The notes under the pieces are model-generated. The model was given only the letters and a program-made list of their open reading frames with translations. It made no database searches and had not been told where the DNA came from. 64,000 nt of DNA from Hansfordia pulvinata (Eukaryota > Ascomycota > Sordariomycetes > Xylariales): contig BJKQ01000005.1 in assembly GCA_006538405.1 (NCBI GenBank), positions 744,001 to 808,000 of the forward strand. The letters are read 5' to 3'. The position numbers were made by a program, and so were the translations under genes. Of the stretch, positions 46,518 through 59,930 are shown piece after piece; position 1 is the first letter of the stretch, and each line of letters begins with the position of its first letter.

Positions 46518-49500
46518 CGTACGCTTTGGTTCGGTTCCCGTCTTGTTCTTCCCTTCTTTCTTCCTGTCCTGGATTCGATTCTTCCTCTTTCTCTTCTTGG
46601 GGGGAGCCCTTTATCTTTATTTCTTGCCCGTTTAGACTTGTCCTTTCTTTTCACGAGATGAAACCGTTCAGCGAGAGGCGGAAGTAGAGGGATCGGAAGC
46701 GAGGGACATGAAGGGGTCGGGCCGTAGAGACGCAGGGGAATCGCAGCATGCCCGTCAGGAAGAGAGGAAACTCAAAAGAAAGAAAGAGAAAAAAAGGAGA
46801 GAGGTGCAGTCGACCCTGCTCTGGTCTGGTGTATTTGGGGGAAGGGAGAACGAGGGACTGTTGGGTTGAAGAACCGAGTATATTGAAAGAGAGACGGTGG
46901 GTGGGCGTGAGGAAGAGAGAGACGGCACGAGTTGGGATGGGATAGCAAGTGAGTGATGGGAGGAGGAGGAGGAGATTGACGTCGTCGCGTCCTGTCTCAC
47001 TCGGGCACACTGGTTCCACTCGTACTCTCTCTCTCTCTCTCTCTCACACATTCTCCATTCTCGTGGCTCTCCTTTCCCACTTGCCCTCTCTGTCTGTTCG
47101 CATCTCCCTCTCTACGGATACTCCTACGAGACTACTACGAGTATCTACCTACTGCGCCTGTCTATCTTCCGCCCACTTTCTCTATTTCTATCCCCTGCTC
47201 GTTCGCGCCGGGGAGGTGGTGGGTAATAATAATAATAATAATAAGGAGTTGGGTACTCTGGGGATTCCAGCCCGAACCCAGGGATACTCTCGTACGAGTA
47301 CACACCTACGTCTGGTATGCAGGCAACGGCCGGCTTGCATAGTTTCTTATCTATCGGCATTGGATACTCGTACCATCATATTGCCTTACCTTGCCCACCG
47401 TGTCCACGAGTACTCGTACCTAACCTTGGGTACCTATTAGTCTCTGTTTTAGCTTCCCGCGCGGGTCTTGTCTCTCTGTTATCTTTTTTTTCTTCTTTTG
47501 TTTTTCCCATGACCTCTTTCTTCGTCTTCGCCTTCGTCTTTCACCCTTTCTCTGTCCCTGCTGCAACCCCCGTCTGCTTTGGCCCGTGCCCTTTAGAGGA
47601 GTAGAGACACACGCAATGGCACGGAGCACAAGTACTCCGTAGACGACGGACGTGAGAGTTTGCGGTGGTTGTGTCCGGGCCCGATGGCGCGGTAGGGCGA
47701 TCAGTGCATCGCAGCGCGCACTGCCACGGCCGCGCACCCACACACCGGTGCGTACGAGTGAGTAAGCGTGCGTACGAGCGCTTGCTGTCAGGGATGTCCG
47801 AGCTCTCCGTTCCCAGGGCCTCTATTCGTAGGTACTCTGACGGGCAGCACGCCCCCACGCATCTAGAACACCCAACGCAATCTGTAGAGGGACCGAGTCC
47901 CCATCCAGGATGACAGGGTAACAAGATGACAGCAATGGGACTTGTCCCCTATCCGTACAGATAACCTCACCTAGGTGGTGGTTACCTAGTCAAGTGGTTA
48001 AGCCTTCTACCCACACGGGTGGTTAGCTCACGGAGCGGAGGGAGCTACGCACTCTCGTCCACTCGCCCACTGGAGCCCACTTGTGGGAAGGGGAAGGGCG
48101 CCCCCCGGGCCCGACGATCGTCATTCGGGCGCCAATGGAAGCTTGTGTGCGTGGGAGCTCTCAACTTTTTGAACACTTCTTCCTTGCCAGTGGTTGCCCA
48201 CTCTGGTGACACTCTGACACTCTGCTGAATGTTCTGACGAAGCCCCGAAACGCCCGGGCACACCCAGGCGCGCAAATGCGACCTGTCATGACGCAAAGTG
48301 GGCTCGAGGCCAGGGAGGGAATGGGGCTTTTTTTTGGGCGTACCTACGCGTTAACTCGCAACTTGCCAGCTTCGAGTACCCTCATTTCCCCTCCCCTTTC
48401 TCTGTCTCGTGTCTGCTTGCTCAGGAGGAGGAGCGGCGAAGGGGTGACCCCAGCAGGACAGACAAGGCGGGAGCTGAACTGAGCTGAGAGCTGGTATCCC
48501 TACGGCTACGGGTACTCAGCACAGCACGCTCTATAGAGTACGACTTTGGTACGCATACTCCGTAGAAGAGAAGAAGGGTTCTGGGACAAGCCTTGCCAAG
48601 ACGGCCGGCAGTTGCGGTTGAAGCCTCGCCGGCTTCATCAGCTACCTTAATCGAGTAAGTGGCCCGGGTCGTGTCAGGTACCTACCTACCTACGGAGTGC
48701 AGAGTATCCGCCCTGCGGTGGGTCTCTTTACGGCGTGGCGGCAGACAGTGGCACTACGCGTACGGATGCTCCGTTTGGGAGCTGTGCAGAGGCAACCGAC
48801 ACTTGCACATGAACCCCATCAGGGATAACAACCAAACCAATAATCAACAACCCCCCTGTGGCCCCTCCTCGTAATGGATGTCTCCCATGCCGGCACTAAC
48901 GAGAGACAATGGCCCCGTCCAGAAAGCTTAGCCATCGTAGCGTCAGGCCCGGCCAGGCACGCCAGGGGTCTATGGTATCCGCCCTCCGTCTCCACAGGCG
49001 GACCACTCCGTAATCGCCTGGGTGGAGTCCACTCACCACCGTCCGTCCCAGTATCCGTAGTACCTTAGGTATGTACTCGTAGGCACGTTAGCACGTTGGG
49101 CACGGACGGGATGGAGCACTCGTGCGTACTCGTATTGTTTGGCCCTGGAGGAAGAAGAAGAAGAAGAAGAAGCAGAGGAAGAGACCCGGATATCCTGTCA
49201 CATCCCTCGACGGCCGGCCTTGACACCATCGAATTGGATGTTGGATTTAAAAGCACACCCCCTTCCAACGCCCGGTGACGCGGCCTCGTCCGGCAACTCG
49301 GCCAAAACAAGACGAAATGAAAAGATAAAATAACAATCAAAATAAAAGGGCATATTCTGCACGGTTGACGGACGGTCGGCGCCGGCGATGCTGCTTAGGT
49401 AGGTACAAACTTTCACAGCGAACGAGTGTCACGAGGCAGTGGGAGGATGGCACCGGGATGGGCATTTGGCTGAATGCCATCGACATGTCCAGAGCCGGGC

Positions 49501-52500
49501 AGTGGGACGCACTGTCCTGTCACTCGCGAGCTGCTTTGGGCAAGAGAGAGACGCAGAGAGAGATGGATTGCTGCTCTGACCGGCGCCACGCCACGCCACG
49601 CCGTCCTGCGCCTTGTGGGGAGGGGGGTTCTTCCCTTATTAATCTACGAGTACCTCTCCGTCTGTCTACGTGTCTGCGTCTCTGTTATCAGTCTCCCAGG
49701 TGCCGTTCATCATTGCTCATCAAAGTGCCGTCCCCTCTCTCTCTCCTCTTCTCTCTCTGTGCCAGGGTGCTTCTCATCGCTTGGAATGCCGTGACGTAGA
49801 TCCCTCCACCAGCGACGACTTCCCCCCCAAACGACAGACGGTCAGACCCGGACCCGGTGCTTCTCGCATCCATTCTGCGCTGCCGATCCATGCGCGGGGG
49901 CGGAACTCGATTCGTGGAACATTTGATAATGCGCAGAAGAGGAAGTTCAGGGGGCCGGCATACTCGTGCGCGAGTACTCGTAAGGGGGCGCGCACGCAGT
50001 GTCTCCGTGGCACGCGCAAGCTCGTCAGGGTGAGGTAGGTGATCGCGGTGACGTGGCGCCGTGTCTGTGCCAATTGGGTCTTTTGAGAGAGTGAGTGAGA
50101 GAAAATCAATGGCTGGCGCTTTGGCTGCTGTCCATGCCCGCTTTGGTGATGATCAACTGGGTTGGCGTTGCTGGACACAAACACACACTCTCTCTCACAC
50201 ACACACACTCTCTCTCTCTCTTTCCCGGATGTTGAGGCAGGCATCGTGACGGATTCGGGCCTGGGCCGTGCACGGAGCTGCCTCTCCAGCCAGCAGTGCG
50301 AATACCGGCAGCGAGGGCAGAAATCGTCATGGTGAATCCATTGAGCGCTGCCGACGGGCTGGATGGAGTAGACCAGCACCCACGGGCAAGCCCTCGTTTT
50401 CCAGCTTCGAGTCGAATTCGCTGTTCAACAGCTGAAGCTGAGTCGACCGACCCCGTGTCCCATTCCAAAAGAGAGGCGCACAGGCTGCCCCTGGAAACAC
50501 GCGCGGATGCTGGGTTTTCTTGTGTTCCTGCTCTGGCGACAGAAACGATGCCCGCAGGTTTTCTTCCCGGGTCGGAATCTAACACAACGACCTCGCTGGC
50601 CTGCTGCCCCCCCTCGAAGAATGGAGCAGACCAGAAGGCTGGAACGGCGGTTGCCGAGGGCCATCTAGCTATCCCGGATGCCCTCCCGCTTACAACCGCG
50701 CTCCGCGCCGAGTCCCGAGTGCCTTCGCCTGCGGGATTGGCAGGCCCCCGATGGAAGCTGGTGAGCCGGAAGAGCGCGCGTTGCCAGGCCCGAGCACCGC
50801 GGTAGCCTGTCGACGCGGCGCTGGCACAGCGGCTGGCTGGCGCAGGGGAAGCGAGGGCAGCGGCAGTGAGCATCGGAGCCTCTCCGACTGGGGACCGTCG
50901 GGTGTAGACCGCCGTGGGAACCGTTCCACGTCTTTGACTATCGATCCAGGCTGAAGTCTTCCCGAACGGAGCAGCCGGAGCGCGGGTGTCGAGGAAGAGA
51001 CAGCGCCCAACTGCGCTCAGTGAATGAATGAATGACCCTGCGTCTCTGTTTGAAGTGCCGACTCTGGTCAGCCACAGCTTGAACACTCGCCCAACTCAGT
51101 AATTACTACATGACAAACCTAGATATCGGTCATGTGTGGTTATCTCTGCCGCGTCTCAGTCTTATCTCAACCCGTGCCGGGCCACCTCCCACGCCCCCGG
51201 CCAAATGGCCTACAATGCTGGTCATGTCAGGGGCTGCGTCTTCAGGAGAAGGACAACCGAGTCGGAGCCTCTCTCGGCGACGGCTGATAGGTGCTTGTAG
51301 CAGATTAGAGCAGCTCCATTGAGCCGCGGGCTTCGCGATCAACCATGCCCGTATACGCATGCGTTCGTCGCTGCAGGTAGAGGAGGCGCCTTTGAGGTAG
51401 AACAGCTTGCTGTTCCGCCCCATGCGCGAACGGCATGCCGGCGTTCAGTGACCAATACTATCATCTCGTTCTTCCAGAGATTCCCGTCATTCTCCTACAG
51501 CACCAGGCGTCCCCGGCCAAGCGGCGTGTCGTTTTTGGCGCCCAGGATCTTGCGACAATCTACGCTTAGACCGGTCACATGTAGGTGCTACTTGGGTAAG
51601 CCCGCTCGTGTTTGTGGCTGTTGAGCACCGCAGTGCGACGGCAATTCCCAAGGTCAACTTGCCGTGTACCGAGTTGGTTCTATTCGCTGCTTGCGTGTCG
51701 GCGGCGGATCAGAATGGCCGAAAGGTAAACGACGGGAAGACGTTGGCTGGCTTTGTGGGAGTTCTCGCCCTGCATTGACTCCCCGATTGGAAATAACACA
51801 GGCTATCAACAGATGTTTCTGGCTATCACGATCCACGCGCCTTTTGGAACCCAGAGCTTAACTGAGAGCCTCAGTCGTTGGGGCCAGACTTCGTCACAGT
51901 TGATGCCATCTGTTAAACTATAACTTCAAAGCCCGAGCTTCATAACGTCGTACAGCCTCACCGGTAAACTTGCGACTACGGACGCCTCCAATCTACAGGA
52001 AACAGGAGCCGCGGCCTCGATAGAACCCAATCTCTCCAACTCATCATGGCACTTCCCGCGACTTCAGCAGACGATAGCAAGGAGTCATGTCAGTGGCAAC
52101 CCTAGACTGGTGGTCCCTGGAGGCAACTGAATGCACCCCAGCGGTCATGGAAAGAGCATTGCTGCACCCGAAGCTGCCGTATTGCCACCGTCTGCAGTGC
52201 GAGTCCCGACCCGAAGGCTATCGACCGCAGTGTCTACCGCCTGGGTAGATGTAGCTTCTCACTAGGGCTACCTACCCAATGGCAGGATGCTCTTTCGGGC
52301 CCCGCCGACGGAACTTCTCTTCTCGATCCAAGTGTACTCGGGACCCTCCATGTACACGTCATACTCGTGAGGGCTCTCGAGATCACAGGGCACTGCGAAG
52401 CCCGGCATGAACAAGAGTCGCGTGCGAGGCAGAACACGCGGTCAGAGTGGCAGACCGACAGCGGCTCGGCGCCACGCAGCCGAGTACCAAATGGTCTTGG

Positions 52501-53887
52501 GCACCTTGGCTCATCGCGGCATATGGTGGCTTCGGTTGGCCTGGGATAGAGCCCAGTCTATTCCAAGTTGCAGCCCTGCTGACGGAGTTCCAAAGAGGAT
52601 GCCTTTCCATAGGAAGCAGCCCAACCCCAGAGTGTGCTGCTGGCAAAGCCATCCAGATCACCATCTTCCATAGGGGAGTTATGCATCCTCACAAAGGCTG
52701 TATCGGAGCAGGTAGGAAACCCTCAAAGAGTGACTCGCGATTATGAGCTTTGCGCGGATCATTTGCTGCCCCCGAGATAGCGGGTCCCGATATGGACGGC
52801 GCTTCGATCACGGCCGCCCCCGAGTCTGCAAGAGGACTGCATATCTCGTGCACTGGCCCATTGAGGCAGGGCCGCCTGTATGTGGGCGGTGCTTGGAAGA
52901 AGGTACACCCATATAGATTTCGATTCCGAGCATCACATCATGAGAGGGCCCGAATTCGAATGACCGGTTGTCCAAACGGAAGGAAAAGTCGTGGCCTTTC
53001 GAATAATAAGTTACTCGTTACTGTTACGGCCAAATATTTTTTATTATCATGGAGCTGATCCTAGGGCCAACCAGCGGTGACGGGGCGGGCCAGCAGGTGC
53101 AGCAGCGGCGCGGTTTCGAAGGGCTTGTACCTATGTGAGTTTGGGTACTGGCTAAGCCAGCAATTGACGGCAGTGATTTCGCGTACATACGGAAAACATA
53201 ATGTATCGAGGCTCTCTTCAGTACATTCCAGACGCGACACACAGAGCCGACAGCCCCTGCATTCAGGCTAGCGCCAAACGCGGTGGCTGCAGTGGAAGGT
53301 ACGATGCGGGCGTGCAGCAAAGTAAACAAACCAGTCCGCGACGGGCCAATCAGCGCGACCCTCACAACACGGCTTGCGGGCAGTACGAGTACGTACCCCG
53401 ATCCCTCCACCAGTCGACCTCGCCGGACTGGCACACACCACCGCCGGCACCCTCACCCGATGACGCTCTGCTCCAGTCTCCTTCAGGCCTCGTCGTCCAC
53501 CACTCCCTCCCCCGTGACGCTTCCGTCCTGTCCGCCCTACTAACCGTTCAGCGTCAACATCCCTTCGCTCGCCAGTCGCCTACTTGCCTCGCACCACTCT
53601 CTCGGTCCGCTCTGGAATATTTGACTTTTCCTTCCTCGACAAACGCAGGACCTCTCACGCCGCGCCGCGCCGCGCCGCGCCGCACCCGATTCTCCTCAAC
53701 CTCATCCTCCGCCTCCGCCTCGCGTATCGCCGCCCACCCGTCGCGGGTTCCTCTTCGCCATCGAGCTATGCTGCTGCTGTAGCCTCACCGCCCCTCGACT
53801 TGCCGCCCTCACTCTTCCTGCCGGCCGTCATCTCGGCCCGCGCCCGCCTCCCACGACGCGTCTTGACTTCCGCACAACCTCAACACC
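46518..53887. other. 7.4-kb gene-poor region between NHA1 and INCENP
   Basis: The largest stretch without a supported gene. The left part (46.5-50 kb) is dense in TACTCGTA/TACGAGTA (47136, 47293, 47365, 47411, 49074, 49127, 49645, 49975) and GGTAGGTA-type words. It also has (AAT)n at 47226-47243 and CA/CT microsatellites (about 50175-50221). A 326-codon minus-strand frame (51086-50106) has no ATG start. The right part (51-53 kb) has ordinary composition with no long frame and could be a decayed element, but I recognise nothing. The last 500 bases are the INCENP leader, with TACGAGTA at 53384. Confidence 0.5.
47226..47243. repeat. (AAT)n microsatellite
   Basis: About six AAT units in non-coding sequence. 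Confidence 0.88.
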
Positions 53888-56800
53888 ATGGGTGGCCCAC
53901 GAGCGGCGCGTCTCCAGGTCGGCTCCGCCCCGTGGATTGCCGAGGAGAGGTCCTCGGCTCTGCAGATTGCCCAAAATGAGGTTGACGAGTTTGCCTTCTC
54001 TGCCCGCAACGAGTTTGACTGGCTCAACGAGCACATGTCCGATATCTTCAGCGAGAACCACATGTTCGTCCCAACACCTCTCCGCCTCCCTGCACTTGCC
54101 GCTCTGGTTTTGTCTGACTCTTCCTCAGAAACGTCGCCGAGGTCTTCAAAACCCCTGGTAAGCTCAGGGGCAAGACTCCCCGTACGATACGCAAAAACAA
54201 CCCTGGAGAGAATCGCGTGGTAAGTAGTCCCCCTCATGCGACAACGACCTGTCCAAGTCGCTTTGTCTTGTGTGTTCAAAGACGCTGACCCATCCTCAGC
54301 CTCTCTCCGACATTTTCTCTGCTACACCCAAGGGTGCTGCCAACCCTTTTGCCATCCCCAACCTCGACCGCGCCAATGGCTTCACCCCCAAGGTCAAGGT
54401 CGCCGTCGACCCTCAGCCCCAGTCCTCGCCCTTCACCTACACCGCGGCCGCGCCTCGCACCACCCGCCCCGCCCTTGCTTCTCCAGAAAAGCCAGCCCAG
54501 CCCCAGAGAATAGTGTCTGTCGTCGACTCGGGCTACCATGGAAGCCAGTCGCAGGATCCTATGGACCTGGACAACGAGGACCCCCACATCTATGACGAGA
54601 CAACACAACCTTTCAGCCCAGTGCCCGAACAGCAGGAGCAGGACGAGCAGCAACAGCAACACGAGCGCCAGGTTCGTGTTGCTTTCCACGAGTCTCCCCA
54701 GCGCCCTGCCGCCCAGAGCCCCGTTGCGGAGTCCCCCGAGACCACCGCCCACACTCCTGGCGATGATGTCTCGACGCAATACTTCACTGCCCATGCAGGT
54801 GCCGTGAGATCCCCGTCCAAGCAGGCCGAGACTGCCGAAAGCACCACGCCGGCAGGATCTCCTCTTCCCCAAGCCCCGACCTCCCCATAAAGTCATCGCC
54901 CGAGAAGCAGCCCGAGCCTTTCTCGGAAGCCCCAACTGAGCCTGAAGCCGAGGTCGCATCCGAGCGACCTGATGAGCCAGAGCATGATGCCATGGATGAG
55001 GACCTTGACGAGCCTTCAGGCTCTCCATCTGATGGCTCCAGCCCCATCCGACCCATTGTGCGCAAGAGCAGCCTGAATTTTGCCTCTCTGCCAGCTCGGG
55101 AACCCATCACCCACAAGAGTAATGGTAATCGTGTTTCGAGGGTCAGCCACCTTGAGCAGCACCGCACTAGCTACTACAATCGGCCTACTGGCGGCAAGAG
55201 CTTGGGCCAGACCCACCACGATCTCTCCGACGAGGACGACGAGGAAGAGAACGACGACGACATGGACGTGGACAATGATGAGATGGATGACGAGGAGGAT
55301 GACCTTCAAACGCCACAGAAGCCTAAAGAGCTGGCAGAGCCCAACACGGCCACTGCTCACAACAAGACCTATACCCAACGACTTCAAGACCAGATCAGCA
55401 AACTCGGCCAGTCCCAGGCGAACGCGCCACTTGCGCCTAAACTGGCAGTGAACGCCTCGGCCCAGGCCGCTCCTCTTCCTGTTGCGCAGTCTTTCCAGGC
55501 GCCGGCGCAGCCCAAGTCCTCGCCCGCTAAACCCTCGTCCTCTCCGAAGAAGCCCACCACCCCTGGCGCGTTCCCCGAAGACGATGACGAGGATGATTGG
55601 ATCCAGACTCTGGGCACTCCTGATGGCGCTTCGGCTGCTTTCAGTCCTCGCCCGGGCATGCCTAAGAGCTACTCGGCCGATGTCATGGAAGGCCTGACTG
55701 GCCAGACTATTGGCGGCGACGACTTCTCCGTGCCCAAGACTCGCCAGGAATCCGGCTCCAAGTCCCCCGAGCGGCCTCCGGTGCCACCCAAGGCTCCCAA
55801 TGGTCTGGGTCACCACAAGTCCGAGTCAGTGCCCGTTCTGCCTCATCCCACCTCGGAAGAGCCATGGTCGGCTCTTAAGAAGACTGTCTCGGCATCACAC
55901 CAACCCCTGGAAACCGTCTCCGAGACCGAGTGCCCGGGTACCCCAAAGTCGCCGTCGCGAAACCTCCGGGATAGCCCTCTGAAGCAGGTGAAGAACAAGC
56001 TGTCGTCGATTCTCAAGAGCTCGAAGGGTCTTCTCGCAAGCAGCGCCGCCATCAGCGCCGAGGGTAAATCCTCCCTGCTGTCTCCGTCGACTACCAGGCT
56101 GGGCTTGATGTCTACCGACTCACTTCACCGCACACTCAGCAAGGACTCTCAGGTCACCTACCCGCAGCTTCCCCGCAAGGCTTCTGACAACGAGACGCTG
56201 GCTAGTACTGCCAGTCCCGCGAAGCCGGAGGGCCGCCGAACGAGAGCTTCCATCGAGAAGGAAAAGGCTGAAGAAAAGCGCAAGAAGGAAGAGGAGAAAG
56301 AAACCCGGCGCCAGGCGGAGCAAATGGAGAAGCTCGAAAAGGCTCGCGAGAAGGAGAGAGAAAAGGCCCGCGTTTTCAGCAAGGAGCAGGAGAGGCTCGC
56401 TGCTATGGAGAAACAGGTCACCTCGCAGAAAGCCCAGGAAAAGAAGCTTCCCGCGCCTCCTGCAACCCAGGCCGCCAAGACCACTCGTTCCAGCCCACGC
56501 AAGAAACCTCAGCCCGAGCCCGAGTCCGAGCCCGAACCTCAGGCTGCCAGCGCCGGCTCCGATGACCAAGCCGCCGGGGATGTGGATATGGTGGATGCTA
56601 CTACAGTCATGCCCCCTCCGTCGATTCCTAGACCCGCTCCGGCTTCCGCCAACAAACCTCGTGAGATCAAGAGACCCGTCCGGCCGCCAAAGAGCCCGTC
56701 AGCAAGGCGAAGCAAGCGCCTACCGTCATCCGCGTCAACATGGGATCTCAGCAGTCTCAGTTCCACCCGACCAACTCGACGCTATCCTCGAATCTGCAGG

Positions 56801-58218
56801 ACACCCTTGGCTCGTCGACTGCCCAGCCATCGCAGGGCAAGGGCAAGGGCAAAGAACCTGCTCTGCAACCCAAGGCTTCCCTACAGAGCCTCAAGAACTC
56901 CACCTCGACGAGCAGGCCCAAGGCGCTGGAGATGGCCGCCAGGAAGAAGGAGCAGGAAGAGCGCGAAGCCCAGCGCAAGCGAGACGCGAAAGCCGAGCTG
57001 GACCGGAAGCGGGCGGCCCAGGACGAAGAACGCCGCCAAGAGCAGCAGCGTCGCCTCGATGCCCAGCGCCAGAGGGAGGATGAGCAGCAGAAGCAGGCCG
57101 AGGCCAAGAAGACAGCTCAGAGGCAGGCGATGATCGAGAAGGCCAAGCAAACCAGAGCGCCTCCCCCGGCTGTGCGGAACCAGCCCAATGGCCCGCCCGA
57201 CTTCAGCGCCACACAGCAGTCTCAGCAACCGCCTCGTCCGGCGTCGCGCATGAACATGACAGCCGCCAAGTCTCAGGAGGATCTTGGGCGCCCCACGACT
57301 GCGTACTCGAACGCCTCAAAGGCTTCGATGAAGAGGCCTCTGCAGAACGACCACGCTGATGACAACGCGACGCGCCAACCTCCGACGCGACCAGGGACTT
57401 CCCACGCGGCCAAGGACACGAAGCGCATGCGCATGACGGACGAATTCGACGAAGAACCTCGGATGGCCGGCAAGCCCAGTCTGAAGGGCGCTCCAGTCCG
57501 CCCGTCTGGCGGAATGAAGAAGGTGAGTGGTGGCTCCGCGGCTACAGGAAGATGTGACGGACTGCTAACGTCGGTCCAGGACATGCCCAACAAGGCCATG
57601 TTCCCCGCCGGCTATGCCAACGCGCCGCCGAGTGCCACCAGGGACTTGTTCAAGTCGACCGTCACCAACCAGCACAACAGCCACGCCAAGGCAGGGCATC
57701 CTCTGGACACGGCGCAGTTTTCCAAGGGGGCCATCCCCTTTGCGCCGAGCGGCAACCAGGCTGGGCCGTCGTCCCACAAGACGCCGGCTCGGCCCGCGGG
57801 TGGGGCGGCAGCAGCTGCCAAGTCCACGGCCAAGTCGGCACAGCGATCATCACCGCGATTCCAGAATGGCGAGTCGATTGAGTTGCCCGAGATCGATACG
57901 GACGAAGATAGTGACGACGACGACGGCAAGGGCATGGTGGCCGCCTGGGCCGACTCGCCGGCTCTCCGGAAGGCACTTGCGGACCAGGAGTCGATCGACC
58001 CGTTCAGCGTCTTCGGCGCGCCGGGGCCTCTGAACATGGAGGAGCTCTTCCCGAAGAGCAAGGAGCGGTTCCACAAGTTCCGGGCGCGGACGTCGAGTGC
58101 CAACTGGAGCGGCCACGACAAGCTGACGGAGGACGACATCCGCAAGGACCTGGTGGCCCGAGAGCGGATGAGGCGCGAGGGTGGCTGGACATACGAGATG
58201 AGCCGCGACATGGCGTGA
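53888..58218 (+). CDS. SLI15: Inner centromere protein INCENP / Sli15 (two frameshifts)
   Basis: The scaffold of the chromosomal passenger complex: its N-terminus binds Survivin/Borealin homologues and its C-terminal IN-box binds and activates Aurora kinase. Exons are 53888-54063, 54129-54219 and 54300-57522, then 57580-58218 after a 57-nt intron (GTGAGT...TGCTAACG...CCAG) that is divisible by three and open. The N-terminus is MGGPRAARLQVGSAPWIAEER, and FKTPGKLRGKTPRTIRKN is rebuilt across intron 1. Long Lys/Glu/Arg/Gln helices (about 56240-56450 and 56930-57160) look like the single alpha-helix. The IN-box is ELPEIDTDEDSDDDD...AAWADSPALRKAL...IDPFSVFG (about 57890-58030). Single-base losses at 54883-54886 and 56675-56677 break the frame; with both restored the gene has 1377 codons including stop. 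Confidence 0.93.
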
Positions 58219-59285
58219 AGCCGTGGGAAAGGACTGGATATGTGGTCAGCTGGACACTATCGAGAGGTGTGGGGAGTGGGTTGTTGGACGCCTGGTGTTT
58301 TTTGTTTACTCTTTTATTCTCTGCACGCCTCGGAGAGGGGCGAGGGACGGAATCCCACCCCGCATTCACGGCCGGCCATACAAACACATTCACACATTGT
58401 CGGCGTTGCTGGTATTGATTATAGATCTAGACGTTGATATTCCTCGTGGGCCTGGACTGTCCGTTTGGAAGGTGGTCCAGCGTGCCGGGTTGGGCCTCTG
58501 AGGCCCGAGGTCGAGGAGATGTCTGGCTTAGCAGGTTGCGCATTTCCTTTCCATTGGCAGGGTATGGGAACGCAAGCGAGTTATTTCGCCTGGTAGGGGT
58601 AACGGGCGTTGTTGTATACTTGTCATTGGCTCTCATGTGCCCCCACTGTGGGCAGGGCTGTTTATGTTTTTTTCTTTCTTTCTCGCGATGCATACCCGAA
58701 CCGGGCATGAGATTGAGCCAGAGGGCGAAACGGATAATATCATGATGGTGCCTTACCCTTTTTAATATCTCTACTTTGATGCTATAAGGTGTGATACGTA
58801 GGGGGGGGGGCGAAGTCGGGACACGGTGCTCGTAGAACAGGACGGTTGGGGGTAACTCTCGGGCCTGCGCACCAGTACGACACGGGAGTACTCGTATCTA
58901 CATGTAAGGTGTGGGACGTGTTCATGTATTCCGTACCTACGGGTATGCTCCAAGGGCATAGGTACGTCAATGGAGGAGGACCCCATGGGTAGCAGCGAAG
59001 CCTGATGGCACGACAGCTGAGAGGGGGGGGGAGGGGGGGGGGACGCTACCTTACGTCAGGTCATCCATTTGTTCTGTTGTGTACGAGGTATGGGTGGATT
59101 GGGCTCATGGGGAAGGTCAGGCAGGTGTGGTCGTGGGTGGGTTACGAGAATGTGTGTCCCCCGTCACTGGTTTGGCGGACGACGCAATTGAGCAGCGCCA
59201 GGGTGTTTTGGATAAAGGCGATTGAGGCGACTACTCGTACCTAATTAGCTGCAGGTGTGAGGTGATGTGACTTTACACAGGCGAG

Positions 59286-59312
59286 GGTGGTGGTGGTGGT
59301 GGTGGTGGTGGC
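59286..59312. repeat. (GGT)n microsatellite
   Basis: About eight GGT units in non-coding DNA. Confidence 0.88.
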
Positions 59313-59930
59313 GGATCGGGCCTCGGTGGACGAAGGGGTGAGGGCAGGGTGTTTATTTCCATTTGCTGTCTTTTCTTTTTATAAACTCATTTGTATCTCT
59401 TCTAGTAACAATGTCGTCCTTCTTCTTTTTTTTTCTTTTATTGTGATGTCTGCTTCCGGATGAACGTCATTTTTACTTATTCCTGGGCATATGGGTAACT
59501 TGTACGTGGGAGGTCAGTGGTGGACCGCGGGGTGGCGATGGCGCTGGGGGGCGCGCGAGTACGAGTACTTACCTGGTAATGAAAGTGGTGGCGATGGTGT
59601 TGCAGTTGCGTTTGCAGTCTTTTCGTCGCGGGTCGAGTCGGAGGATGTGTGAGGGACGGAGAACGGATCATGGGTGTGCGTTGTCAAATCTTTTTTTTTT
59701 TTCGCCCATTTTTCTTCTCCAGTCTGGGATTGTCTCTGGCCACGGTTCTGAAACACGCCTGAGGGGAAGGCTGGGGGCCTTCTGCTCTGCAGGGTCCCTC
59801 CGTACGAGTAGCCAAGTTTAAGGGAGGTAAGTATTATCGCGATCCCGCACACGAGGCTGGAGTTACAAGCACGCGGTCCGTCCTGCGAGGTCAGAAACAC
59901 GGTGATGGCGGTGGCTTTCTCTACATAGGT

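Noticed and set aside
47950..48030. tRNA-like stretch (TAGTCAAGTGGTTAAGCC)
   Set aside because: The A-box resemblance is not followed by a B-box or a cloverleaf.
50106..51086. 326-codon minus-strand frame in the gene-poor region
   Set aside because: No ATG start, no domain, and its 3' part runs through CA/CT microsatellites. Transcript evidence could revive it.
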